From assembly GCA_047638815.1 (NCBI GenBank), contig JBLIMR010000014.1, forward strand, positions 1 through 55,022: a stretch of DNA of 55,022 nt. Reading direction: 5' to 3'. Below, in pieces: positions 8,715-18,196 of the stretch. The translations under genes and the position numbers were made by a program. Within the stretch, counting starts at the first letter, position 1; the number at the start of each line of letters is the position of its first letter. The notes beneath the pieces were generated by a model. It ran no database searches. It was not told where the DNA came from and was given only the letters and a program-made list of their open reading frames with translations. The DNA comes from JAJRRH01 sp047638815. GTDB taxonomy: Bacteria > Bacteroidota > Bacteroidia > Flavobacteriales_D > JABDKJ01.

Positions 8715-9389
8715 TTATTTTAGTAAATCAGGCCTTCTTTCTTTCGTGCGAATAATGGATTGTTCCATTCTCCAATCTTCAATTCGTTCAGCATGTCCCG
8801 ATAGCAAAACGTCTGGAACTTTCATTCCATTAAACTCTGCCGGACGAGTATAAACAGGAGGCGAGATTAAATCATCTTGGAAGGAATCGGTTAGTGCGGA
8901 GGTTTCATCATTGAGTACACCAGGTATCAATCTTACGATGGAATCAGAAAGTACAGCGGCAGCTAATTCACCCCCGGTTAACACGTAGTCCCCGATTGAA
9001 ATTTCTTTCGTGACGATATTCGTTCGAACCCTCTCATCAATACCCTTATAATGCCCACACAGTAAAATGAGGTTTTTGAATGTGGAAAGATGATTGGCCA
9101 TACTTTGAGTAAGTAGCTCACCATCAGGGCTCATGTATATTATTTCGTCATAATCTCGATGACTTTTAAGATGTTCTATACATAAGTGAATTGGTTCGAT
9201 ACACATCACCATTCCGGCACCCCCTCCAAATGCATAATCATCTACCCGATTATGTTTGTCGTTGGAGAATTTTCGCAAATCATGTATTTCGATGGTAACC
9301 AACGATTTGTCTTGTGCTCTTTTTAGTATTGATTCACTAAAAGGGCCGGCAAGAAGTCCAGGTAAAGTTGTAATAATATCAATTCTCAT
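8715..9389 (-). CDS. trmD: tRNA (guanine(37)-N1)-methyltransferase
   Basis: Methylates G37 next to the anticodon using S-adenosylmethionine, preventing +1 frameshifts. 224 residues, complete. Diagnostic stretches are RVDDYAFGGGAGMVM, IYMSPDGELL, LILLCGHYKGIDERV and the knot region ISIGDYVLTGGELAAAVLSD, then SFQDDLISPPVYTRP. This SPOUT family enzyme acts in the cytoplasm as a dimer. It lies upstream of thrS with a 207-base spacer, which is long enough for its own end and a separate thrS promoter. It is not next to rpsP or rplS here, unlike in many bacteria. Confidence 0.97.
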   Translation of the reverse strand: MRIDIITTLPGLLAGPFSESILKRAQDKSLVTIEIHDLRKFSNDKHNRVDDYAFGGGAGMVMCIEPIHLCIEHLKSHRDYDEIIYMSPDGELLTQSMANHLSTFKNLILLCGHYKGIDERVRTNIVTKEISIGDYVLTGGELAAAVLSDSIVRLIPGVLNDETSALTDSFQDDLISPPVYTRPAEFNGMKVPDVLLSGHAERIEDWRMEQSIIRTKERRPDLLK

Positions 9390-9593
9390 TTCACATAAAT
9401 TATTGGTCGAATGTATGTAATTTTTTAGGGTTTTATGTTTGTATAGATTGGATAGTTAATTGTTGAAAATTATCAGGGATTATGATGGTTAATTGGGTTT
9501 AGGCATTATATTTGCTTTATACATTTTAGAAAACCTATAATCCAATTTTTATTTAGGAATTATAGTTAAATGAATAGGACAAAAATAAAGAAG

Positions 9594-10325
9594 ATGAAGA
9601 AAATACTTTTAGCCTTTGTGGCGATTTCAATTGGGGCTGTAAGCCTTTTTGCTCAAGATATGGTAGACCTTACGGAATATGATGACTTAAGAGTAATGTT
9701 GATGGATGAGGATTATGAGAAATTAGTCAAAAAGGCTACCGCCATAACGGAGAAGGATAAACGTAAAAAGGAACCTATGCCTTATTTGTTTACCTCCATG
9801 GCATATTATGAGATGTCTAAGGACGAGAAGTTTGCAGAAGATTTCCCAAAAGCTTTTGACTTAGCTTTAAAGTATGCTGCAAAATACAGAACTAAGGATA
9901 AAGGAAGTGATTATGTAGATTCGAACCAGGATTTTATCGATGATATCCGATCTGGAGCTATGGAAGTAGGAGAGAATTATGCAGAGGAAGAAAAATGGTC
10001 CAAATCTAAGAGGTACTATAAGTATATAACAAAATTTGATCCTATGGATCCTGGTGCTTGGTTAATGAGAGGTTATACTGAAATGAAAGGCAACGATCGA
10101 TCTGGAGCCAAAATATCAATAGAAAAGTTTGCAAAGCTTGGCGTAGATGAGTTTGATAGTTATAGTAACGATCAACAAAGGTTGGTGAAGTATGCATTAA
10201 TTACATATTCTGAGCATTTGTACCAAAACGGGATGAGTGATTCTTCCTCGACAGTAATCTCGATGGGAGAAGAGCACTTTCCTGAAGATAAGGAGTTTAA
10301 GATGGCTCTTGAAGATTTTAAATAA
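9594..10325 (+). CDS. Exported TPR-like protein
   Basis: About 243 residues. A signal peptide, MKKILLAFVAISIGAVSLFAQ, begins at the ATG at 9594; an in-frame ATG at 9570 would put eight extra residues before it, so I prefer 9594. The mature part is helical, acidic and lysine-rich, with TPR-like units (ENYAEEEKWSKSKRYYKYI, FDPMDPGAWLMRGYTEMKG). No catalytic motif is visible. It lies 71 bases before the WG-repeat gene in the same direction. Both are exported and carry repeat folds, so they may act together at the envelope, but that is inference. It is not a family I can name. Confidence 0.8.
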   Translation: MKKILLAFVAISIGAVSLFAQDMVDLTEYDDLRVMLMDEDYEKLVKKATAITEKDKRKKEPMPYLFTSMAYYEMSKDEKFAEDFPKAFDLALKYAAKYRTKDKGSDYVDSNQDFIDDIRSGAMEVGENYAEEEKWSKSKRYYKYITKFDPMDPGAWLMRGYTEMKGNDRSGAKISIEKFAKLGVDEFDSYSNDQQRLVKYALITYSEHLYQNGMSDSSSTVISMGEEHFPEDKEFKMALEDFK

Positions 10326-10396
10326 ATAATTATTAAAGTAACTCAGCGTACTTTTTTCGTAAAAGAAATACTAAATTACCAGTATTTAAAAAATTA

Positions 10397-12523
10397 ATGG
10401 GACGAAAGTTAACATTTTTAATCTTTTTTATAATTCTTGCCTCAATATCAGTTGACGCTCAAAAATTAGAAAAAGGCTTCAAGGCACTAAGTGAAAAGGA
10501 TTTTTTTAAATCTAAAAGGATTTTCACTAAATCCATGTATGGATACCCTACAACTGGGGCTTATGGCCTGAGTTTAATGTATTATGAGCAGCAAAATCCA
10601 TTTTTTAGTTTGGATTCGGCATTGAAATTTATTGTATTTGCAGATTCCGCGTTCGCAATGGCTGATAAAAAGGAGATAAAAATGATAGAGTATTTCTCCT
10701 TATCAAAAGAGGTATTGTACAATCATAGACTGAAGATAGCCACCAAAGCATATCAATTGCTACCAGCGGATGCAGATATTAAAGTTTATCAAAAATTCAT
10801 TAAAACATTTTCGTACGCAGATGAATATGTTTTAGCTGTAAATAGAAGAGATTCTATCGCTTTTTCTAGGGCGAGAGAGGAAAATACTTATGATGCCTTT
10901 CGCGATTTCATTATTAATTATCCGGGATCAATATTGCGTTTGAAGGCAGACTCTCTATATGCTAAAAGTTTTTTCAAAACGAAGGTGGGAGATGGTGATG
11001 TGTCAGCATATAAGCAATTTGTTATGGATTTTCCCGCTAGTCCATACATTGAAGAGGCCTATGATCAGATCTTTTTGAATGTAAGTGCACTAGACACAAA
11101 AGAAGCTTATAATGAATTCATTGTAGAATATCCAAAAAATTCCTACACTTTGTTAGCATGGGAAAATTTAATAGGATTGACTTTAAAAGATGAATATTCA
11201 GAAAATTCATTGGCTGGGATCTTAGCGGATTATCCATTGAATCCATTAAATAGTCAAGTAGAGAATGAATTAAAAGGTTATTTCGTATCCTTTTTTCCAC
11301 TGAAAATTGATAGTCTATGGGGTTTCATTAGAGGGGATGGGGAATTGTTGATAGATCCGATTTATGAAGCTGCCGGAGATTTTGTAGAGGGTTTGGCAAT
11401 TGTTCAAAAGCGTGGTAAAAATGGCTTTGTAAATAAGAAGGGTGATGTGGTTATTACCATTGATTATGATGAAGTGTACAACTTTATTAACGGTGTTGCG
11501 GTAGTAGAGAGGGGCGGTAAGTATGGTGTCATAGACCGAAGAAATAAAATTATATTACAAATGGACTTTGATGATGTAGGTCAATTATCCGATGACAGAA
11601 TCCTAGTTGAACGTAACGAATTGATTGGATATTATAATAGCACAGGAGAACTTGCTATAGATTTAATGTATGAAAATGGTGTGGATTTCAAAAATGGCTT
11701 AGCGATTGTAAAGAATGAAGGACTGTATGGAGCTATCGACATTAACAATGAAGTTATTGTTCCATTTGAGTATGATTGGATAGAATCTACTGATCAAGAG
11801 CGGTTTAGAGTGAAACAAGGAAGTGCTTTTGGACTGCTATCAAAGTCAGGAGAACTCCTATTGCCCTTGGAGTATGATTGGATTGGACTGATTAACGGCA
11901 AAAAGCCAATTTTGTTGCAAAAGGATGAGAAAATAGGGTATCTCAATAACGCTAATGAGATTGTTATTCCGATTTCTTATGATCTGGATAAAAATAACGC
12001 AAGGTTGCATGATTTTAATGGGGATTTCACTAGAGTTAAGAAAAATGGTAAATATGGCGTAATAGATATGAACGGTCTTATAATCCTACCGATTGAATAC
12101 GATTCGCTTGGATTGCCTTCAGAAAACTTTGTGTCATTCAGGAATAAAGGAAAGTGGGGATATAGGGAGCTGCAGAAATCAAAAAGAATTATTGAACCAA
12201 TTTATGATGAAGTGTTTGGATTTAATAGGGGAATCTCTTTGGTAAGAACGGGTAATCTATTTGGTGTTATTGATCCTAATGGCATCAATGTTTTGCAAGA
12301 GGAATATTCCTGGATTGTTAGTGAGGAGAGCATTGGGTTGTTGATTGTAGAGAAAAATGGATTGAAAGGACTTATCGATCGCGATAATAATTTAATTCTC
12401 GGATTCAAGTATAAAGAAATTGAAGTTAAGAATTATCGATATGCATATGCTGTTGACTCTGAGGGGATTGTTAGCTTTTATGATCTTCAAAAGAATAGAT
12501 TTATTTGGCCAAATAAAAAGTAA
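10397..12523 (+). CDS. Exported WG-repeat protein with tetratricopeptide-like N-half
   Basis: 708 residues. Signal peptide: MGRKLTFLIFFIILASISVDAQ. Residues of roughly 25-300 hold helical repeats with phrases like NYPGSILRLKADSLY, DFPASPYIEEAYDQI and EYPKNSYTLLAWENL, as in proteins of outer-membrane assembly type. From about residue 300 to the end come about ten WG repeats (KIDSLWGFIRGDGELLIDP, GKNGFVNKKGDVVI, GKYGVIDRRNKIIL, GKWGYRELQKSKRIIEP), a beta-rich module common in Bacteroidota periplasmic and secreted proteins. Its biochemical role is unknown. No T9SS sorting domain is seen at the C-terminus. The gene converges on the rhodanese gene with 31 bases between stops. Confidence 0.85.
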   Translation: MGRKLTFLIFFIILASISVDAQKLEKGFKALSEKDFFKSKRIFTKSMYGYPTTGAYGLSLMYYEQQNPFFSLDSALKFIVFADSAFAMADKKEIKMIEYFSLSKEVLYNHRLKIATKAYQLLPADADIKVYQKFIKTFSYADEYVLAVNRRDSIAFSRAREENTYDAFRDFIINYPGSILRLKADSLYAKSFFKTKVGDGDVSAYKQFVMDFPASPYIEEAYDQIFLNVSALDTKEAYNEFIVEYPKNSYTLLAWENLIGLTLKDEYSENSLAGILADYPLNPLNSQVENELKGYFVSFFPLKIDSLWGFIRGDGELLIDPIYEAAGDFVEGLAIVQKRGKNGFVNKKGDVVITIDYDEVYNFINGVAVVERGGKYGVIDRRNKIILQMDFDDVGQLSDDRILVERNELIGYYNSTGELAIDLMYENGVDFKNGLAIVKNEGLYGAIDINNEVIVPFEYDWIESTDQERFRVKQGSAFGLLSKSGELLLPLEYDWIGLINGKKPILLQKDEKIGYLNNANEIVIPISYDLDKNNARLHDFNGDFTRVKKNGKYGVIDMNGLIILPIEYDSLGLPSENFVSFRNKGKWGYRELQKSKRIIEPIYDEVFGFNRGISLVRTGNLFGVIDPNGINVLQEEYSWIVSEESIGLLIVEKNGLKGLIDRDNNLILGFKYKEIEVKNYRYAYAVDSEGIVSFYDLQKNRFIWPNKK

Positions 12524-12554
12524 TCGGAATCAATCGTAAATCTTCTAACGGATA

Positions 12555-13079
12555 TTACTTTAGTATTATAGAGCAGTTTTTTTCATTTAGCCATTTACTC
12601 CATTCCTTATCGTATCCATGTACATCGTTGGTAGTATCATTTTGAGAATCTAAGAGAGTGCCTGATTCATTGGCCCAAGAAAAAACTCCTCCTTTTAGGT
12701 TGTAGACATTTTGAAACCCTTTTCTTATCAGCCTTTCGCCAAGTTTTCCACTTCTATATCCGACAGAGCAGTATGTTACAATTGTTGCACCTTTAGGAAT
12801 ATCTTTTATTGATTTCATTTTGAAAAAAAGATATCCAACGTGCAGTGCGTTAGGAATATGGCTTGTCTCGTATTCCACCAACTCTCTTGTGTCTAGAATA
12901 TAGATGTCAGTATCCATTTTCTTTTGAAGACCCTCTGGATTAATATAAGGCACGGTATCCTGAACTAATTCTGAGATCATCTTGTCATAGCCTTCAATAT
13001 TTTGAGCAATTGACGTGCTGTTAATCACGGTCAAAATAAATATTAGACAGAATACTTTAGGATGATTTCTTTTCTTCAA
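12555..13079 (-). CDS. Exported rhodanese-like sulfurtransferase
   Basis: 174 residues. Signal peptide in the first 26 residues (FCLIFILTVINSTSIAQ), then a single rhodanese domain: DIYILDTRELVEYETSHIPNA, the active loop TYCSVGYRSG with the catalytic Cys, and GFQNVYNLKGGVFSWANES. Rhodaneses move sulfane sulfur through a persulfide on that Cys; periplasmic single-domain forms have mostly unknown partners. It starts 6 bases after the DUF983 gene, so the two are cotranscribed. The extension after the domain (about 30 residues) is charged and unremarkable. Confidence 0.9.
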   Translation of the reverse strand: MKKRNHPKVFCLIFILTVINSTSIAQNIEGYDKMISELVQDTVPYINPEGLQKKMDTDIYILDTRELVEYETSHIPNALHVGYLFFKMKSIKDIPKGATIVTYCSVGYRSGKLGERLIRKGFQNVYNLKGGVFSWANESGTLLDSQNDTTNDVHGYDKEWSKWLNEKNCSIILK

Positions 13080-13085
13080 AGTTGC

Positions 13086-13466
13086 TTATTTCTTTTTGTT
13101 ACTATATGGGATAAATAATGCTGCCCAAATTAATCTAGATAGTCGAAATAATAATGGCACCAATACTATGGTTGGAAGAATTATAGCCGTTACATAATTT
13201 GTAATAGTTGGCTTATCAACAAAGAGGTAGACAATAATGACAGCGGCTACAAAAAGTAATACATTTAGTCCATAGCTAATATATGCCGCACCAAAGTAAA
13301 ATCCTGGTTCAATGGTATACTTTTGGTCGCACAATGGACAGTTCTCATGCATTTTCCCAAAATTTTTGGGACTGTATGGGTTCTTTGAAACAAAAAAATC
13401 ACCTTCTCGACAAGCGGGACATTTATTTGTAAGAATAGCGCTTAATTTCGATTTACTACCAGACAT
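13086..13466 (-). CDS. DUF983 membrane protein with zinc ribbon
   Basis: 126 residues. The N-terminal half holds two CxxC pairs (CPACREG and CPLCDQK) in a zinc-ribbon arrangement, with the family signature FFVSKNPYSPKNFGKMHENC and EPGFYFGAAYISYGL. Two hydrophobic helices follow (about 65-85 and 93-115). DUF983 proteins are widespread small membrane proteins of unknown function in Bacteroidota and Proteobacteria. It heads a pair with the rhodanese gene. A TAATTTTG box lies just 8 bases before its ATG, which would make the mRNA nearly leaderless. Confidence 0.88.
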   Translation of the reverse strand: MSGSKSKLSAILTNKCPACREGDFFVSKNPYSPKNFGKMHENCPLCDQKYTIEPGFYFGAAYISYGLNVLLFVAAVIIVYLFVDKPTITNYVTAIILPTIVLVPLLFRLSRLIWAALFIPYSNKKK

Positions 13467-13473
13467 ATTATGT

Positions 13474-13481
13474 CAAAATTA
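13474..13481 (-). promoter_or_regulatory. Candidate -7 box TAATTTTG for the DUF983-rhodanese pair
   Basis: On minus it reads TAATTTTG and ends 7 bases before the ATG at 13466. If active, transcription would begin at or next to the start codon. There is no obvious -33 element. Confidence 0.35.
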
Positions 13482-13529
13482 CGTTAAAAAGAAAGGACTT
13501 CAGCAGATCGAACTATTTTATGTGATCTT

Positions 13530-14243
13530 TTAGAAATTTGGTTTGTGCAGATACTTGGAGTAGAAGTTTTCAATGTGGTTTATCACCTCATCTATGTCAT
13601 CTGTAATTATGAACAAATCATCATCTTTAGGGCTAATTGTTTTATAAGTATCCCTTAAGGTTTCCTTAATCCATTCAACCATTCCGGCCCAAAATTTAAC
13701 GCCAAAAAGGACTATTGGAAATTTGCCAATCTTCTCTGTTTGAATAAGAGTCAATGCTTCAAACAATTCGTCTAAAGTTCCGAAGCCACCTGGCATTACC
13801 ACAAATCCTTGCGAGTATTTCATGAACATTACCTTTCGGACAAAGAAATAATCAAAATCTATGCTTTTATCATTATCCACATATGGATTTGAGTTTTGTT
13901 CAAATGGGAGCACAATGTTTAAACCTACGGAAGTTCCGCCTCCTCTTTGAGCACCTTTATTTGCGGCTTCCATTACGCCAGGACCTCCCCCCGTAATTAC
14001 GCCATAACCTTTCTGTGTAATGTCATAGGCTATTTGTTCGGCTTTGATATAATATTCTTCATTTGGTTTGGTCCTTGCTGAACCAAATACTGTTACACAT
14101 GGTTTTATTCTAGCAAGTTTTTCAAAACCCTCCACAAATTCGGACATAATTTTAAAAATAGCCCAACTATCATTTGTTCTGGTCTCATTCCAGTTCACTC
14201 TTTCAAAGGACTCTCTGATTTTATCTTCGCTTTTATCCGTCAT
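13530..14243 (-). CDS. LOG family protein (TIGR00730 type)
   Basis: 237 residues. A Rossmann-like lysine-decarboxylase-family protein with the hallmark PGGFGTLDELFEALTL and the earlier TVFGSARTKPNEEYY and GYGVITGGGPGVMEAANKGA. The PGGxGTxxE motif marks the LOG group, whose characterised members are cytokinin riboside 5'-monophosphate phosphoribohydrolases; bacterial members often split nucleotide monophosphates. Cytoplasmic. It is downstream of uvrA, separated by a 150-base spacer containing a terminator, so it is probably transcribed on its own. Confidence 0.9.
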   Translation of the reverse strand: MTDKSEDKIRESFERVNWNETRTNDSWAIFKIMSEFVEGFEKLARIKPCVTVFGSARTKPNEEYYIKAEQIAYDITQKGYGVITGGGPGVMEAANKGAQRGGGTSVGLNIVLPFEQNSNPYVDNDKSIDFDYFFVRKVMFMKYSQGFVVMPGGFGTLDELFEALTLIQTEKIGKFPIVLFGVKFWAGMVEWIKETLRDTYKTISPKDDDLFIITDDIDEVINHIENFYSKYLHKPNF

Positions 14244-14312
14244 ATTTTCTTGTTATTTGTTTGGCATGTTGTTTCTCGCTCGGAATCTGCTCTAAATTAG
14301 ATTTAATTTTAT

Positions 14313-14336
14313 TAAAAATGAATCAAGGATTCATTA
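14313..14336 (-). terminator. Terminator downstream of uvrA
   Basis: On the minus strand, ATGAATC (from 14335) pairs with GATTCAT (to 14319) around a 3-base loop, followed by a T-run (A-run 14314-14318 on plus). It is about 60 bases past the uvrA stop. Confidence 0.6.
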
Positions 14337-14393
14337 CTTTTCCTATTTGCCCCTGTAATAAAAATACTCTTTTAGATTCAGTTCTATTTTGAG

Positions 14394-17207
14394 TTAGTTC
14401 AATTCCATTTTAAGATATTTGCCAGTTAAACTTTTCTTGTTTTTCATAATACTTTCTGGAGTTCCGTTGGCAATGATATAACCACCTTTCTCACCGCCTT
14501 CTGGACCAAGATCAATCACGTGATCCGCAACCTTTATTATATCCATATTGTGCTCAATGACAACTAGAGTATTGCCTTTGTCCACAAGCTTGTTGAGTAC
14601 CGAAATTAATTGTTTTATATCATCAAAGTGCAATCCAGTAGTAGGTTCATCTAGAATGTATATTGTAGAACCTGTGCTTTTTTTAAACAGTTCAGAGGCC
14701 AATTTTATTCTTTGTGCTTCGCCACCAGAAAGGGTAGTTGATGATTGGCCTAGTGATAAATAACCCAATCCAACATCAATTATTGTTTTTAAATGATTTG
14801 AGATTCGGGGATGATCTTGGAACATCGGGTAAACGTCATTAATGGTCATATCCAATATGTCCGAAATAGACTTTCCTTTAAAACGAATTTCTAAGGTTTC
14901 CCGATTATACCTTTTTCCGTTACATGTATCACATTCGACATAAACATCGGGAAGGAAATTCATTTCTATAGTTCGCATTCCACCTCCACGACATGTTTCA
15001 CATCTTCCCCCTTTGGTGTTAAAGGAGAATCTCCCTTTTTTGTATCCTCTAATTTGTGCCTCTGGAACCTTTGCAAAAAGATCTCTAATATGATCAAAAA
15101 GCCCAGTGTAAGTAGCAGGGTTTGATCTAGGTGTTCTCCCAATAGGCGTTTGATTAATCTCGATTACCTTATCTAAGTGATCAATACCAGTTATTTTCTG
15201 ATACGGTAAAATTGATCTATGCGCTTTGTAAATGTGATTATTTAGGATAGGGTATAAGGTCTGGTTAATTAGTGAAGATTTACCGCTGCCTGAAACTCCA
15301 GTCACACAAACAAATTTTCCTAATGGAATTTCGAGTGTGACGTTTTTTAGATTGTGTCCTGAACAATCACTAAGCTTTAACTTTTTGCCGTTGCCCTTTC
15401 TTCTCTTTTTTGGTATTTCTATTTTATTTTCATTGCGCAAATATCCATAGGTTACCGATTCACTCCCAATTAATTCAGCGGGGGTGCCCTGACCCACTAT
15501 CTCACCGCCTAACTTACCTGCTCCAGGACCGATATCAATAATGTAATCGGACTCCATCATGATGTCCCGATCATGTTCAACAACGATGATGGAATTGCCG
15601 CTATCTCTTAGTTTTTTCAGTGATGAAATAAGTCTGTGGTTGTCCCGTTGGTGCAAACCAATACTTGGTTCATCTAGAATATATAAGACGCCAACAAGTT
15701 GAGAGCCTATTTGTGTTGCTAATCTGATTCTTTGGGCTTCTCCGCCAGACAGCGAAGTTGAACTTCTATCCAGGGTGAGATAATCTAAACCAACATCGAC
15801 CAAAAAGGACAATCTATTTACTATTTCCTTTAGGGGATCTCTGGCAATCTTTAATTCACGTTCACTCAGTTTGTCTTTTATGGTGCTCATCCATTCAAAG
15901 AGAGAAGAAATGTCCATGTCTACTAATTCTTGAATATTCTTCCCATCTAATAAAAAATATAGAGATTGCTTTTTGAGACGACTGCCTCCGCATGTTGAAC
16001 ACGGCACTTTATTCATAAAACTAAGTGCCCATTTTTTAATGCCAGCGGAATTGCTTTCCTCAGCCTGTCTTTCTACAAAAGTTACGACCCCCTCAAAGTT
16101 TAATGACATTTGATTGATGCCAGAGTTGTTTTCAATTTTAAGGGCCTCATCCGTTCCAAATAAAATCTTATCCAGCGTTTCTTCTGGGACCTCTTGTAGG
16201 GGAGTACGAAGGTTTTGTCCAGATTTTTTCAAAATGGCTTCAATCTGTCTATGCATCCAGTTATCTCTATATGCACCGAGTGGAGCAAGACCTCCTTGAC
16301 GTATCGATTTTTTGCCGTTTGGAATGACTTTAGCTTTATCTGGTTGGGCAATTATGCCTAATCCGTTGCATTTGGGGCATGAACCATAAGGAGAATTGAA
16401 TGAAAAAAGATTGGGTTCAGGATCGGAGTATGAGATGCCAGTAGATGGGCATACTAATGCTTTACTGAAGAACTTCACTTCTTGAGTAACATCTTCCAAA
16501 ATCATTATTGACCCCTTGCCATGATGCATTCCTGCAGCAATAGATTTTAATAGTCGTTGATCTTCTTTTTGAGATAAGGCGATTTTGTCAATGACAATCT
16601 CAACATCATGAATCTTGTATCGATCCAATTTATAATTATCAGTCAGATCAACAATTTTTCCATCGACTCGAGCCTTCAAAAAACCCATTTTCAGGATACG
16701 ATCAAAAAGTTCACGATAGTGCCCTTTACGACCTCTTACTACCGGGGCAAGAATAATGATTTTCTTGCCTTTGTACTTACTAAGAATGATATCTGCTATC
16801 TGACGCTCGGAGTATTTGACCATTTTCTCGCCCGTATTATACGAGATAGCCGTTGAGGCTCTTGCAAATAGTAATCTAATGAAATTATAAATTTCAGTAA
16901 TAGTCCCAACAGTGGATCTAGGATTTCTGCTGATCGTTTTTTGTTCAATGGAAATAACCGGACTAAGACCTGTGATTTTATCCACATCGGGCCTATCCAT
17001 ATTGCCCATGAATTGCCTTGCATAGGCAGAGAATGTCTCAATATACCGTCTCTGACCTTCTGCATAAATAGTATCAAACGCCAAAGATGACTTTCCGCTG
17101 CCACTCAATCCTGTTATGACAACAAGACTATCTCTGGGAATTGAGACATCAATATTTTTAAGATTGTGAACCCGTGCTCCTGTTACCTCAATAGTTTCTC
17201 TGGACAT
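14394..17207 (-). CDS. uvrA: Excinuclease ABC subunit A
   Basis: DNA damage sensor of nucleotide excision repair; the dimer loads UvrB at lesions. 937 residues, normal length. Two ABC ATPase modules: Walker A GLSGSGKSS near residue 33 and GVSGSGKSS near 640, signatures SLSGGEAQRIRLATQIG and TLSGGEAQRIKLASEL. Zinc-binding Cys clusters are seen at CPSTGISYSD...CPKCNGLG, PCSTCGGSRL and CETCRGGGMRTIEMNFL...CDTCNGKRY. The opening, TGARVHNLKNIDVSIPRD, is standard. It follows the lytic transglycosylase gene by 26 bases, though no functional link is known. No SOS box was identified. Confidence 0.98.
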   Translation of the reverse strand: MSRETIEVTGARVHNLKNIDVSIPRDSLVVITGLSGSGKSSLAFDTIYAEGQRRYIETFSAYARQFMGNMDRPDVDKITGLSPVISIEQKTISRNPRSTVGTITEIYNFIRLLFARASTAISYNTGEKMVKYSERQIADIILSKYKGKKIIILAPVVRGRKGHYRELFDRILKMGFLKARVDGKIVDLTDNYKLDRYKIHDVEIVIDKIALSQKEDQRLLKSIAAGMHHGKGSIMILEDVTQEVKFFSKALVCPSTGISYSDPEPNLFSFNSPYGSCPKCNGLGIIAQPDKAKVIPNGKKSIRQGGLAPLGAYRDNWMHRQIEAILKKSGQNLRTPLQEVPEETLDKILFGTDEALKIENNSGINQMSLNFEGVVTFVERQAEESNSAGIKKWALSFMNKVPCSTCGGSRLKKQSLYFLLDGKNIQELVDMDISSLFEWMSTIKDKLSERELKIARDPLKEIVNRLSFLVDVGLDYLTLDRSSTSLSGGEAQRIRLATQIGSQLVGVLYILDEPSIGLHQRDNHRLISSLKKLRDSGNSIIVVEHDRDIMMESDYIIDIGPGAGKLGGEIVGQGTPAELIGSESVTYGYLRNENKIEIPKKRRKGNGKKLKLSDCSGHNLKNVTLEIPLGKFVCVTGVSGSGKSSLINQTLYPILNNHIYKAHRSILPYQKITGIDHLDKVIEINQTPIGRTPRSNPATYTGLFDHIRDLFAKVPEAQIRGYKKGRFSFNTKGGRCETCRGGGMRTIEMNFLPDVYVECDTCNGKRYNRETLEIRFKGKSISDILDMTINDVYPMFQDHPRISNHLKTIIDVGLGYLSLGQSSTTLSGGEAQRIKLASELFKKSTGSTIYILDEPTTGLHFDDIKQLISVLNKLVDKGNTLVVIEHNMDIIKVADHVIDLGPEGGEKGGYIIANGTPESIMKNKKSLTGKYLKMELN

Positions 17208-17233
17208 AGAAAAAAGGAACTAAATTACCTTAT

Positions 17234-18196
17234 TTATTTAAGGCCTTTGTAATCCTTTGCAGGAATTTTTAGTTCATAGATTTTTCCTGAAGTATTATTC
17301 AAGAACGAATCTCTTAGCCAAGGGTTAAGGATTTTAAGGGTCTTATATGTTATCCCATATTGATTGGCGAATGTTGCGAAGTCATCAACCGAACTGTCAA
17401 TATTAATTGTTCGTGTTTCATAAGGTTTATAAAGATCCTGAGGTCTAAAGTGAAAGCCATATTTGTTAGAATTAGAAAGGATCTCCTTTATTGCCATAAT
17501 TCTAAACACGTAGCGAGAAGTCTCATCCACTAAAAGAAGGTCATAATAGCTACTTGTTTTTTGTCGTGCAATTTGTTTATCAAGGTTGCCCTGTCCAAGA
17601 TTGTATGCCGCAGCAGCCATAGTCCATGATCCATATTTCTTATTCAATTCCTTCAACATTTTTGCAGCTGCCCTTGTTGATTTTTCGACATTGTACCTTT
17701 CATCTATGCCATCTCTTATTTCAAGTTTATATTGCTTTCCAGTACCTTTTAGGAATTGCCAAAAACCGACTGCGTTTGCAGATGAAATAACATTGGATAA
17801 TCCACTTTCAGCAACGGCTAAATATTTGAAATCATCTGGGATACCTTCTTCTTCAAATATTTGTTCAATAGTAGGAAACCATCTATTGGCTCTTTTATGG
17901 AAAAGAAGGCCTTGAGATTGCCAGTAAGTATTGACCAACATTTCTCTATCAAAACGTTCTTTTACATCAACCAAATTCATTGGTACTGATTCGCCAGCGA
18001 AGCTTAAAGTGTCTGGCATATCAAGAGCGAAAATTTTATAATGCTCATTGATGTAGTTTGTGTATTGACCATCATCTGTTTTTGAAGGAGTGGAGAAATT
18101 CAAAAACTGTAATCCGAAATAACATGTCATAACCAACGCCAAAGTGAGAAGTAAGTTTTGTGTTTTGCGGGCTCGGTGATTTGTCTTATAAGTCAT
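17234..18196 (-). CDS. LysM-containing lytic transglycosylase (MltD-like)
   Basis: 320 residues. One N-terminal membrane or signal segment (LLLTLALVMTCYFGLQFLNF). An SLT (goose-lysozyme-like) domain lies at about residues 105-240, with the catalytic Glu in LAVAESGLSNVISSANAVG, then FWQFLKGTGKQYKLEIRDGIDERYNVEKSTRAA split over the family motifs, and AAAAYNLGQGN. A LysM module at about 265-310 (SSVDDFATFANQYGITYKTL, ILNPWL) should bind peptidoglycan. It cleaves murein glycan strands to 1,6-anhydro products in the periplasm. It overlaps the upstream WecA-like gene by 11 bases, so the two are cotranscribed and probably part of the envelope cluster. Confidence 0.92.
   Translation of the reverse strand: MTYKTNHRARKTQNLLLTLALVMTCYFGLQFLNFSTPSKTDDGQYTNYINEHYKIFALDMPDTLSFAGESVPMNLVDVKERFDREMLVNTYWQSQGLLFHKRANRWFPTIEQIFEEEGIPDDFKYLAVAESGLSNVISSANAVGFWQFLKGTGKQYKLEIRDGIDERYNVEKSTRAAAKMLKELNKKYGSWTMAAAAYNLGQGNLDKQIARQKTSSYYDLLLVDETSRYVFRIMAIKEILSNSNKYGFHFRPQDLYKPYETRTINIDSSVDDFATFANQYGITYKTLKILNPWLRDSFLNNTSGKIYELKIPAKDYKGLK

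Noticed and set aside
12520..12585. Long-loop inverted repeat between the WG-repeat and rhodanese genes
   Set aside because: The 8-bp arms (AAAGTAAT-type) have a loop over 30 bases and no T-run; not convincing as a terminator.
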